From: Persephonella sp. IF05-L8
GTDB taxonomy: Bacteria; Aquificota; Aquificia; Aquificales; Hydrogenothermaceae
Direction: 5' to 3'
Assembly: GCF_000703045.1 (NCBI RefSeq)
Contig: NZ_JNLJ01000005.1
Coordinates: 225,023 to 289,022 of the forward strand
Length of the DNA stretch: 64,000 bases
Positions 54,037 to 64,000 of the stretch are shown piece by piece. Position numbers and translations under genes: made by a program. The notes below the pieces were generated by a model that saw only the letters and a program-made list of their open reading frames with translations, made no database searches and was not told the origin of the DNA. Every line of letters starts with the position of its first letter. The stretch's first letter is position 1.

Positions 54037-54651
54037 ATGAAAATATTAATGATAGATAACTATGATTCCTTTACATATAACATAGTTCAGTACTTTTATG
54101 AGTTAGGTGCAGAGGTTTTGGTTAAAAGAAATAATGAAATAGATATTGAGCATATAAAATCCCTTGATGATATTGATGCTATTGTTATATCACCGGGACC
54201 CTGTACCCCTAATGAAGCCGGTATTTCTGTTCAGGTTATAAAAGAGTTTAAAGGTATTTATCCTATCTTTGGGGTGTGTCTGGGACATCAATCTATAGGA
54301 GCTGCTTTTGGGGCAAAAATAGTAAAGGCAAAATGTCTTATGCACGGGAAAACTTCCGATATTTACCACACAGAAGAAGGCTTGTTTGAAGGAATACCAT
54401 CTCCTTTTAAAGCAGTCAGATATCACTCCCTTGTTATAGATAGAAATACCCTCCCAGAAGATATTAAAATAACTGCATGGACTAAGGAAGATAATGAAAT
54501 AATGGCTATAGAGCATACAAAATATCCAATCTGGGGGGTTCAGTTTCATCCAGAGTCTATTCTTACCGAATACGGAAAAAAACTTTTAAAAAACTTTATG
54601 GAACTTGCTCAAAAATCAAAAGGGAAATTAAAGACTATGTCAAATTCCTGA
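54037..54651 (+). CDS. trpG: Anthranilate/aminodeoxychorismate synthase glutaminase subunit
   Basis: 204 residues, class I glutamine amidotransferase. MIDNYDSFTYNIVQYF, oxyanion loop ISPGPCTPNEAG, nucleophile elbow GVCLGHQSIG and the His-Glu of GVQFHPESI are all present. It supplies ammonia for anthranilate and probably also aminodeoxychorismate synthesis (TrpG/PabA). No trpE or pabB is adjacent. AAGGAG precedes the ATG. The 3' end overlaps the convergent TamB-like gene by 43 bases. Confidence 0.95.
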   Translation: MKILMIDNYDSFTYNIVQYFYELGAEVLVKRNNEIDIEHIKSLDDIDAIVISPGPCTPNEAGISVQVIKEFKGIYPIFGVCLGHQSIGAAFGAKIVKAKCLMHGKTSDIYHTEEGLFEGIPSPFKAVRYHSLVIDRNTLPEDIKITAWTKEDNEIMAIEHTKYPIWGVQFHPESILTEYGKKLLKNFMELAQKSKGKLKTMSNS

Positions 54652-57600
54652 TTGCCAGTTTCAAACCATTTATACTGGAATGAAGACCTTTCCCTTATTC
54701 TAAAACCAACACTATACCACCCTATCATCTTTTCCTCTTCTATCTCTCCCAGAGGTTTAGAAAGAGCAACGAATATTCTCCTTGTTAAATTCCTTTTAGC
54801 AAAAATAGATGCAGAAATACCTGTTGAGGGAGAATATTGAGGAAGGATATTAATCTCAAATCCAGTATTAAACAATCCTCTTTGATTTTGTGATTTAAAA
54901 GGTAGCAACGTATATATAATTTTTCCAATTGTTTGGAATATGGGCATATTTTCAAGTGCAGAAGGTGTATCTCTCAGTAGTAAAATAGAAAGTATTTCAT
55001 CTTTGGACTTTGGAGGGCTTGAAGAGAAATTAATCTTAGGCTGAAACAATGAACCGGTAATATCTATAAATATAAATGTTTCTGCTGTAGAGGTTGAAAT
55101 TCTTGCAGATATGTAAGGTTCACTATTTATCAGTCTTATATTAGCAAAATCTATATTATATTTGTTTTTCATAAAGAAAATTTCCCCATAAATTATACTT
55201 AAATTACCATTTACTACAGGTTTAGCTACTGTACCTGTTATTTTTAGTTTAAATTCTCCGTAAGCCTTTCCCCATTTTCCATATATATAAACTGGTATGT
55301 AGCTTTCCAAACTAATATCAAGAGTAATTTTTTCCAGAAAGTTTAGTTGATTGTTCCCAGATACCTGGAGCTGCTTTTGTAAATTCTTCTCTAATCTGAG
55401 CCTACCTGTTGCCAGTATCTTTCCTTTTATCTTGTAATGAACATCTTTATTTTTTGTAAATGATTTTATCTTAAGGTCTGTATTTATGTTCCCGGAAACT
55501 ATATTCATATATTTAATTGGTAGGAATTGGGATTTTATATCAATTCTAAAAATATTTTTAGGGAGATATCCATTTCCGGTTATATCAAAAAAACTTTCAC
55601 CAATGGAAACATTGGGACTTTTCCCTAAAAGGATTAGTTTTAATTTCCCATTTTCTACAGATATTAAAGCATTTTTTACTTCAAGAATTCCTATGGTATA
55701 AGCTGTCTTTATTTCTAAATCTTTGGAATATACCTTAACTTTCATATTTTGTGCAAAATTTTGAATTTTTCCTGAAAAATCAAAATCATACTTAAGGTCT
55801 CCTGATGTATTAACATATTTCAGAAATACTGAGAGAAAATCCCTGTTAATAACTCCTGTGGAATGTAATTCCATATAATTACTAACCGGTTTATAGATAA
55901 ATCTGTTTATTTTTCCTTTTATTATTCCAGCAAATTTAACAGGTTCCCCGTATAAAACACCATTTTTCACTCTTACTTTTACAGAGGAAGAATCAAAAAA
56001 GTAAAGATATTTTTGGGAAACAGTAAACTTCTCAAGTATAATATTGCCCTCCACATTTTTTGGGTTCTTGAGGGGGATTGTTAAATCCCCTTTAAGACCA
56101 AGCAGATATATGTTGAAATCTTCAGGTAGTTTTATGGCAAATTTATTAGAAAATACATTTATATTTACAATTTGATTGTTCCTTCTTAAGCTAAAGTTGA
56201 TAGAGGTTGAGAGAGATAGCTTCTTGGCTTGCTCCCCTTCTATAAATAATTTTCCTTTAATTTTATCTATTTTCCCGTTAAAGCTTATCTTTAGATTATT
56301 CTTAAATCCATTCTTCTCCAAAATAAGAAATGCTTTTCCTGTGATATGTTTTGAATTGAGATTAAACTGTGAATTGGCTTTAAAAATGGCTTTTTGGAAA
56401 TCAGAAAGTCCTTTTGCTTCTAAATTTATATAACCATTCTTATTTTTGAAATGAAAAACCCCTTCTATAGATTTGATGGAATAATCTTTGAATTTTACAT
56501 TTTTCCCATAAATCAAGGTATGGATATTAATCTCTGATTTAGATATCTCTCCTTTTGAGTTAAATCTAAGCTGACTGTTTGTCAGGGGAATAAAAGCCAA
56601 TCCATCAGAAAAGTTATATTTTAGCTTCCATTCAGCAGGAGTGATTGATAGAAGTAAATCTCCTGATATTTGCTGGGGTTTAATATTTGCAAACACTGCT
56701 GGAAATTTTTCTGTTAAAAATGGATTTACTGGTGTTAAGTTTGCTTTATTTGCTTTTATGCTAAGCTCTAATTGAAATGGAGAAAATACTATATTAAGAT
56801 TTCCATTAAGTTGGGCGTTTTTATCAAAGGATATCTGTAGTCTTTTTTCTTTTGATAAATAATTTATTACATAGGAGATTTGATTTAATTTTATTTTATC
56901 GTAATAAAATTCTTCAGCCACCCCTGAAACATTTACATTTATTTCCGGAATTGTTCCTGAATAACTTCCACTTCCATCGGTTATTCCACCGAATTTAAAT
57001 TTCCTACCAAAACTAAGCTGGTACAATTCAAGATTTTCAAAGGAAAAACTTCCATTAACATAATTTTTACTAAAGCTCCCATTGACAAATAAAAAGCCTT
57101 CTTCTTTTTCTAATTTTAATGTATATATTCCTGAAACTTCTTTATTTTTAATTTCTGAGTATATGCTGCCTTTATCATATTTAATCCCATAAACTTCAGG
57201 GGAAATAAGATTAAGATTTACTAAAGTAATATTATTTTTTAGATTTACCTTTATATTTCCTGTTATGGTAGAAGCTATAGGAATTTCTTTTTTAGTAAGT
57301 AAATAAAAATCAGACAACTTTACCCTATTTAAACTAATACGGATATTGCTGTCTTTATAATCAAAGGATAACTTTAGATTTTTAGAAGTTAAGTTTCCAT
57401 CTATGTATATTTTTTTGTCTTTTACAGATACTTTTATGTTTGATTTCAGTTCAGGAATTAGAAAATTTTTAATTTTTATGGTTTTTATATACCCTTTCCC
57501 TGAAGAAATAAGTATATTCTTCTCAAGTAAGAAATCAAATCTTTGTGTAAAAGATATGTTAGAAATATCCAGATTACCCTTAATTAGCTTTGATATTGTT

Positions 57601-58469
57601 AAGAAAACTTTTCCGTGAAGTTTTTCCTGACCGTTGTAATTTACTTTGATATTTATATTCTTCAGAGTACTCTTCTGATAAATCAAATTATCAAAGGATA
57701 GGTTAAAATTACCACTTTTTTCATTTTCCTCTTTCTTTATATAGAAAGAGGCTTTACATCCTTTTAGATTTACATTATTAAAACTAAGTTGATTACCTTT
57801 ATAACTACCAGAAAAATTATATTCCCCTTGAAAATTAAAATTTCCTTTGAAAGTAAGTATTCCTTCTTCTATGTAAGCAATGCCTCTGTTTATAGAAATG
57901 CTTTCTGGTTCAATAAAACCTGAGATTTCCTCAACTTTTGCAGTAAGACCGTCAAATGTTACCAAAAAAGGCTTTTTTGTTGAAAATTCATTATAGCTGT
58001 TTTCCAGTGAGAAGTTTTTTACATGCAGCTCCTTTCTGTTTGGAAACTGTATTTTTAGATTTAAATTATCTATATCTGATTTTATAAAATACAATGTGAA
58101 AAATATGTACTTAAATGGATTTTTTCTAATTTTCTGGTTTTTTTTACTTTTATTCTGAACAGTAATTGAGATATCGGCGTTTTTAATATTAAGTTCAACA
58201 AAGGGTTTTCTTCTTATTAAATTAAACAGACTAAAATCTACATTTATATTTTGTATAGAAAGATTAAATCTGTTCTTTGCACTGGCTTTTATATAACTAC
58301 ACTGTAGCTTCCCTAAATAAAGACTACAATCATCCTCAAGCTGAACACCATAATGTTTTGCAATAATATCTCTCTTTTGCCAGAAAAAAGATATTGTTAA
58401 ACCTATTAAGGAAAAGATAGAAATTATTATTGCAAAAACAACAAGTATGGTGATTATATCTTTTTTCAT
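54609..58469 (-). CDS. TamB/AsmA-like translocation and assembly protein
   Basis: 1286 residues. A single N-terminal membrane helix (about 8-30) anchors a very long periplasmic beta-rich body with repeating short strands, typical of the beta-taco/groove of TamB and other AsmA-like proteins, and a C-terminal TamB (DUF490) domain (SPSTGISASIFAKRNLTRRIFVAL in part, ending FDIVFNFPFDF). Such proteins bridge inner and outer membranes for phospholipid transport or barrel assembly. No tamA/BamA gene is next to it. The end codes into the 3' part of trpG. Confidence 0.87.
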   Translation of the reverse strand: MKKDIITILVVFAIIISIFSLIGLTISFFWQKRDIIAKHYGVQLEDDCSLYLGKLQCSYIKASAKNRFNLSIQNINVDFSLFNLIRRKPFVELNIKNADISITVQNKSKKNQKIRKNPFKYIFFTLYFIKSDIDNLNLKIQFPNRKELHVKNFSLENSYNEFSTKKPFLVTFDGLTAKVEEISGFIEPESISINRGIAYIEEGILTFKGNFNFQGEYNFSGSYKGNQLSFNNVNLKGCKASFYIKKEENEKSGNFNLSFDNLIYQKSTLKNINIKVNYNGQEKLHGKVFLTISKLIKGNLDISNISFTQRFDFLLEKNILISSGKGYIKTIKIKNFLIPELKSNIKVSVKDKKIYIDGNLTSKNLKLSFDYKDSNIRISLNRVKLSDFYLLTKKEIPIASTITGNIKVNLKNNITLVNLNLISPEVYGIKYDKGSIYSEIKNKEVSGIYTLKLEKEEGFLFVNGSFSKNYVNGSFSFENLELYQLSFGRKFKFGGITDGSGSYSGTIPEINVNVSGVAEEFYYDKIKLNQISYVINYLSKEKRLQISFDKNAQLNGNLNIVFSPFQLELSIKANKANLTPVNPFLTEKFPAVFANIKPQQISGDLLLSITPAEWKLKYNFSDGLAFIPLTNSQLRFNSKGEISKSEINIHTLIYGKNVKFKDYSIKSIEGVFHFKNKNGYINLEAKGLSDFQKAIFKANSQFNLNSKHITGKAFLILEKNGFKNNLKISFNGKIDKIKGKLFIEGEQAKKLSLSTSINFSLRRNNQIVNINVFSNKFAIKLPEDFNIYLLGLKGDLTIPLKNPKNVEGNIILEKFTVSQKYLYFFDSSSVKVRVKNGVLYGEPVKFAGIIKGKINRFIYKPVSNYMELHSTGVINRDFLSVFLKYVNTSGDLKYDFDFSGKIQNFAQNMKVKVYSKDLEIKTAYTIGILEVKNALISVENGKLKLILLGKSPNVSIGESFFDITGNGYLPKNIFRIDIKSQFLPIKYMNIVSGNINTDLKIKSFTKNKDVHYKIKGKILATGRLRLEKNLQKQLQVSGNNQLNFLEKITLDISLESYIPVYIYGKWGKAYGEFKLKITGTVAKPVVNGNLSIIYGEIFFMKNKYNIDFANIRLINSEPYISARISTSTAETFIFIDITGSLFQPKINFSSSPPKSKDEILSILLLRDTPSALENMPIFQTIGKIIYTLLPFKSQNQRGLFNTGFEINILPQYSPSTGISASIFAKRNLTRRIFVALSKPLGEIEEEKMIGWYSVGFRIRERSSFQYKWFETGNQEFDIVFNFPFDF

Positions 58470-58541
58470 TATATTTATCTTTTATGAAGGATAGTAGTAA
58501 AATTATATCAGTTTTCCTTTATTTAAATGGAGGGATAAGAT

Positions 58542-60820
<2,279 letters not shown>

Positions 60821-60831
60821 GGGAGGCCAAA

Positions 60832-62178
60832 TTGATAAGAATTGACTACACCAATGTGATGGCCGAGGTTATCGGAGAAAGAGATGGTATTCTCAGAGAA
60901 GAGCTACTTTCATTTAGACATTTTGTTGTTGAAACCCATTCAATAATCCAGAAGGAAAAAGAAAGAAAATTTTATTTTTGTAAATTGCCTTATCAGGACA
61001 CAGAGGAAATAAAAGAATATGCAAAGCATATAAGAGAGAATTTTGAGTATTTTGTTCTTATAGGTATAGGTGGTTCATCTCTTGGAGCTAAAATGCTTTT
61101 TGAGAGCTTAACAGACCTGAATTACAACCTGAAAAATAACCCTAAATTTTTTGTTCTTGAAAATGTTGACCCATCTGTTTTTGCTTCAGTTTTAGAGCAG
61201 ATAGACATTAGAAAAACCTGTTTTAATGTGGTAACAAAATCAGGTTCAACTGTGGAAACCATTGCTAACTTCTCAATAATACTATCTATGCTGAAAGAAG
61301 AGCTTGGGGATAGATATAAAGAGCATCTTGTTTTTACCACAGACCCGGAAAAGGGATTTTTACGTAAACTGGGAAATCAAGAAGGTATCAAGATGTTTGA
61401 TATTCCACCTAAAGTAGGTGGTAGATTTTCTGTTTTATCTCCTGTTGGTCTTCTTCCTGCCGCAGTTGTAGGAATAGATATAGATGAGCTGTTGTCAGGT
61501 GCCAGGAAAATGGACTTGATATGCTCTATAGAGGAGCATGTTGAACATAATCCGGCTTATCTGATAGCCCTTACCCATTATATAGCCAATATGAGAAGAG
61601 GAAAAACTATTTCTGTGATGATGCCTTATGCAGAAAAATTATCATCTTTTGTGGACTGGTATAGGCAGCTATGGGCAGAAAGCCTGGGTAAGGATGGCCT
61701 TGGGCAAACACCAGTTAAAGCAATAGGAACCATAGACCAGCATTCACAGATACAGCTTTACAGAGAAGGTATCAGAGATAAAATCATTACGTTTATACAG
61801 ATAGAAGAAACGGAACAAGACTTTAAAATTCCAGAGGATTTACCGGAGGATATATCCTATTTATCCGGACACTCTCTTCATGAGATTTTAAATAAAGAAC
61901 TGCTTGGAACAAAAGCCGCTTTAATAAAAAGCAAAGTGCCGAATATTACCATATCCATGGACAAGATTTCTGCTTACAACATAGGAATGATGATTTATAT
62001 GTATGAGCTGGCAACAGGATTTTCAGGTTATTTATACAAGATTAATCCATTTGACCAGCCTGCTGTTGAAGAAGGTAAGAACTTTACCTATGCCCTTATG
62101 GGAAGAAAAGGCTACGAAGAAAAATTAGAAGAATTCAAAGAACTATACAAAGAAAAATATAAAATAGAAATCCAGTAG
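60832..62178 (+). CDS. pgi: Glucose-6-phosphate isomerase
   Basis: 448 residues, a length typical of the short thermophile/Gram-positive type. IGIGGSSLGAKML, VTKSGSTVETIANF (phosphate site), PKVGGRFSVLSPVGLLPA, the catalytic Glu in LWAESLGKDG and GTIDQHSQIQLY are all present. It interconverts glucose 6-phosphate and fructose 6-phosphate in gluconeogenesis or glycolysis. The start is TTG, supported by GGGGAGG and the lack of an upstream alternative. Eleven bases after serS. Confidence 0.97.
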   Translation: MIRIDYTNVMAEVIGERDGILREELLSFRHFVVETHSIIQKEKERKFYFCKLPYQDTEEIKEYAKHIRENFEYFVLIGIGGSSLGAKMLFESLTDLNYNLKNNPKFFVLENVDPSVFASVLEQIDIRKTCFNVVTKSGSTVETIANFSIILSMLKEELGDRYKEHLVFTTDPEKGFLRKLGNQEGIKMFDIPPKVGGRFSVLSPVGLLPAAVVGIDIDELLSGARKMDLICSIEEHVEHNPAYLIALTHYIANMRRGKTISVMMPYAEKLSSFVDWYRQLWAESLGKDGLGQTPVKAIGTIDQHSQIQLYREGIRDKIITFIQIEETEQDFKIPEDLPEDISYLSGHSLHEILNKELLGTKAALIKSKVPNITISMDKISAYNIGMMIYMYELATGFSGYLYKINPFDQPAVEEGKNFTYALMGRKGYEEKLEEFKELYKEKYKIEIQ

Positions 62179-62211
62179 AAATATAATGAAATCTTCATTT
62201 TAGAGGAAAAT

Positions 62212-63456
62212 ATGAACAATTGGGCTAAAATAATAATAGGCGATAGCCGTAAAATGTTAGAGATTAAAGATAATTCCGTTCAACTGATAGTTACTTCACC
62301 ACCATATTGGTCTATAAAAAACTATGGAAAAGAAAATCAAATCGGATATGGCCAGACACTTCATGAGTATTTAAAAGACTTATATAGAGTCTGGAAAGAA
62401 ACCTATAGGGTGTTAGAGCCTGGAAGAAGACTAATTATTAATATAGGAGACCAGTTTGCGAGGTCTATAATCTATGGCAGATATAAGATAATTCCCTTGC
62501 ATGCAGAAGTAATAGCACAATGTGAAGATATTGGATTTGACTACATGGGTTCTATCATCTGGCAGAAGAAAACTACTATGAATACAACAGGTGGTGCAAA
62601 TGTAATGGGCTCTTATCCTTATCCTCCGAATGGTATGATAGAAATAGATTATGAGCATATACTTATTTTCAAGAAACCTGGAAAAAGCAAAAAAGTAGAT
62701 AAAGAAATTAAAGAAAAATCAAAGCTATCTAAAGAAGAATGGAAAGAATATTTTTCCGGTCATTGGTATTTTGCAGGAGCAAGACAAATAGAACATCAAG
62801 CAATGTTCCCAGAAGAATTACCAAAAAGAATAATAAAGATGTTTTCCTTTGTTGGAGAAACAGTCCTTGACCCATTTCTTGGAAGCGGAACCACTGCCAA
62901 AGTTGCTTTGGAACTAAACCGAAATGCAATTGGATACGAAATAAACGAGGATTTCTTAAAAATTATAAAACAAAAATTACCTTTTAACAGATTAGATAAG
63001 ACAGATAAAAAGATAGAAATAATTAAAAGGAAAAATCTGCCAGTATTAGAGCCTGTCTATTATATTCCAAGGATAAAAGATGCAAAACCCGTTATAGAAC
63101 CAGAAAAACTTAAGTTTGGAAAAAATGAATTTTATAAAGTTGTTGAAATATTAGATGATGGAAGATTGAAATTAAATACAGGACTTATAGTGAAATTTAG
63201 AGGGATTATTATTAAAAATTTAGAAGATACAATTTCATATTTAAAGCAGTACGTTTTGAAAAAAAATATTTATCTTAAATTTGATAAAGGATATAAGATG
63301 GATGATAAAGATTTTGTTGAGGCATATGTATATTTAAAAAACAAAATTTTTGTAAATGCTTATCTCTTAAAAGAGGGATTTGCTTCTGTTGATATAAATT
63401 CTGAATTTGACTTAAAGAATAAATTTATAAAATTAGCTAATTATATTAAGGTGTAG
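62212..63456 (+). CDS. DNA methyltransferase (N4-cytosine/N6-adenine, beta type) with SNase-like C-terminal domain
   Basis: 414 residues. Catalytic motif IV TSPPYWSIKNYG (about 29-40) precedes the SAM-binding motif I DPFLGSGTTAKVALELNRNA (about 219-238), the order of beta-class amino-methyltransferases; SPPY favours N4-cytosine. From about residue 300 a second domain matches the staphylococcal-nuclease fold (FYKVVEILDDGRLKL, VKFRGI, EAYVYLKNKIFVNAYLLKEGFASV), but the usual catalytic Arg and Glu positions are changed. That part is probably a DNA-binding module. AGAGGA precedes the ATG. The partner endonuclease begins 5 bases downstream. Confidence 0.88.
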   Translation: MNNWAKIIIGDSRKMLEIKDNSVQLIVTSPPYWSIKNYGKENQIGYGQTLHEYLKDLYRVWKETYRVLEPGRRLIINIGDQFARSIIYGRYKIIPLHAEVIAQCEDIGFDYMGSIIWQKKTTMNTTGGANVMGSYPYPPNGMIEIDYEHILIFKKPGKSKKVDKEIKEKSKLSKEEWKEYFSGHWYFAGARQIEHQAMFPEELPKRIIKMFSFVGETVLDPFLGSGTTAKVALELNRNAIGYEINEDFLKIIKQKLPFNRLDKTDKKIEIIKRKNLPVLEPVYYIPRIKDAKPVIEPEKLKFGKNEFYKVVEILDDGRLKLNTGLIVKFRGIIIKNLEDTISYLKQYVLKKNIYLKFDKGYKMDDKDFVEAYVYLKNKIFVNAYLLKEGFASVDINSEFDLKNKFIKLANYIKV

Positions 63457-63461
63457 TATTG

Positions 63462-64000
63462 ATGGAATTGAAAATAAAAAATAAGGAAATTAGAGAACTT
63501 TTAAATATAGAAACTCCCGAATTCCCCAAATATGCAACCCAAATCATAAATCTTGCAAATCAAAATGCCCAAGCAACAAGGCCTAAAGTTGTAGGACAGA
63601 TGAGCGAATTAATAAAAGAATTTACAGGTAAATCCATTGAAGAATGGGAAAAATGGTATATGGAAAAACATCCGGAAGCTATAGATGAGGCGACGAAGAA
63701 AATTGTAGAAATGATTAATAATTTTAGGGAAGTTATTAGCCAAATAGATGAAAATTTAGTTCGTCAATGGGTTAGGGATTTAATAATTGTTAAAACATTT
63801 ATTGGATTGAAATTTCAAGAAGCGATTTTAAAGAAAATTGCTGATGAATTTAAATTAGATTACAAACCTTCAGCCCCTGAAGAAGAAAGCAAAGGGATTG
63901 ATGGATATATAGGAAATATACCTATTAGTCTAAAGCCAATCAGTTACAAACAAAAAGAAATGTTGCCGGAAGAAATAGCTATAGATATTGTTTATTATGA
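63462..64000 (+). CDS. MjaI-like type II restriction endonuclease (3' end outside window)
   Basis: About 179 residues visible and the frame is still open at the last base. The segment INLANQNAQATRPKVVGQMSELI followed by EWEKWYMEKHPEAIDEAT (quoted in parts: NAQATRPKVVGQ, WEKWYMEKHPEAI) is what I remember of the MjaI endonuclease family, whose type member cuts CTAG. A PD-(D/E)XK-like core may be GIDGYIGNIPISLKP. The position directly after a methyltransferase supports a restriction-modification pair. The family call is from memory of motifs, not a search. Confidence 0.75.
   Translation, partial: MELKIKNKEIRELLNIETPEFPKYATQIINLANQNAQATRPKVVGQMSELIKEFTGKSIEEWEKWYMEKHPEAIDEATKKIVEMINNFREVISQIDENLVRQWVRDLIIVKTFIGLKFQEAILKKIADEFKLDYKPSAPEEESKGIDGYIGNIPISLKPISYKQKEMLPEEIAIDIVYY

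Overview
The window reads as chromosome of a thermophilic, Gram-negative, low-GC bacterium, most likely an Aquificota member near Persephonella/Sulfurihydrogenibium. This assignment is inference from gene content and style, not a database match. The signs are AT-rich DNA with AGA/AAA-rich codons, a tRNA of roughly 60% GC, strong GGAGG-type ribosome sites with frequent TTG/GTG starts, tightly overlapping genes, outer-membrane functions (TonB, TamB-like protein, TonB-receptor-like protein, heptose activation) and a gyrase A whose C-terminal GyrA-box is degenerate. There is no rRNA, CRISPR array, insertion sequence or prophage; one tRNA is present.

Layout. 1-5.5 kb: end of an NtrC-type sigma-54 activator, then mutS2, a PfpI-family gene, a ROK sugar kinase and a small unknown gene. 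5.5-13.5 kb: CsgG-domain lipoprotein with terminator, unknown lipoprotein, gpsA (minus), tonB with a promoter that predicts a leaderless mRNA, two MacB-type permeases without an ATPase, and a chemoreceptor with a periplasmic CXXCH haem motif. 13.5-18.4 kb: gatA and a DksA-like gene (minus), divergent from a run carrying a small membrane protein, pilD, a ModE-like regulator, rfaE2/hldE-C and pgsA. 18.4-25.9 kb (minus): an accessory operon with a tiny YD-repeat lipoprotein, a 1412-residue secreted C39/RHS protein with a cysteine-rich tip, three small membrane proteins (one apparently starting at AUA) and a thioredoxin/DUF255 protein. 25.9-36 kb (minus): corrinoid adenosyltransferase, NifX-like protein, rarA, tRNA-Gly (plus strand), two CorC/HlyC membrane proteins, an OppF-type ATPase, a Cache-GGDEF-EAL protein and an RlmD-type methyltransferase.

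36-49.7 kb (plus): a histidine-rich polytopic membrane protein, an AAA/DUF4143 ATPase with paired palindromes over its promoter and start, gyrA interrupted at the catalytic tyrosine by a 416-residue intein with a LAGLIDADG endonuclease, a gene broken by a TAGAA triplet repeat, then a PolB-like exonuclease and AddB-like and AddA-like subunits that should form a double-strand-break processing complex. 49.7-54 kb: an operon of TonB-receptor-like protein, small periplasmic protein and GGDEF/EAL enzyme that looks like an envelope-to-c-di-GMP signalling route. 54-62.2 kb: trpG/pabA, a TamB-like giant (minus), a TPR protein, serS and pgi. 62.2-64 kb: a restriction-modification pair, with a methyltransferase fused to a catalytically degenerate SNase-like domain followed by a MjaI-like endonuclease cut off by the window end.

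Strongest candidates for something new are the secreted RHS/C39 locus, the receptor/periplasmic/c-di-GMP operon, the gyrA intein, the methyltransferase-SNase fusion, the pentamer-repeat frameshift and the paired palindromic operators.
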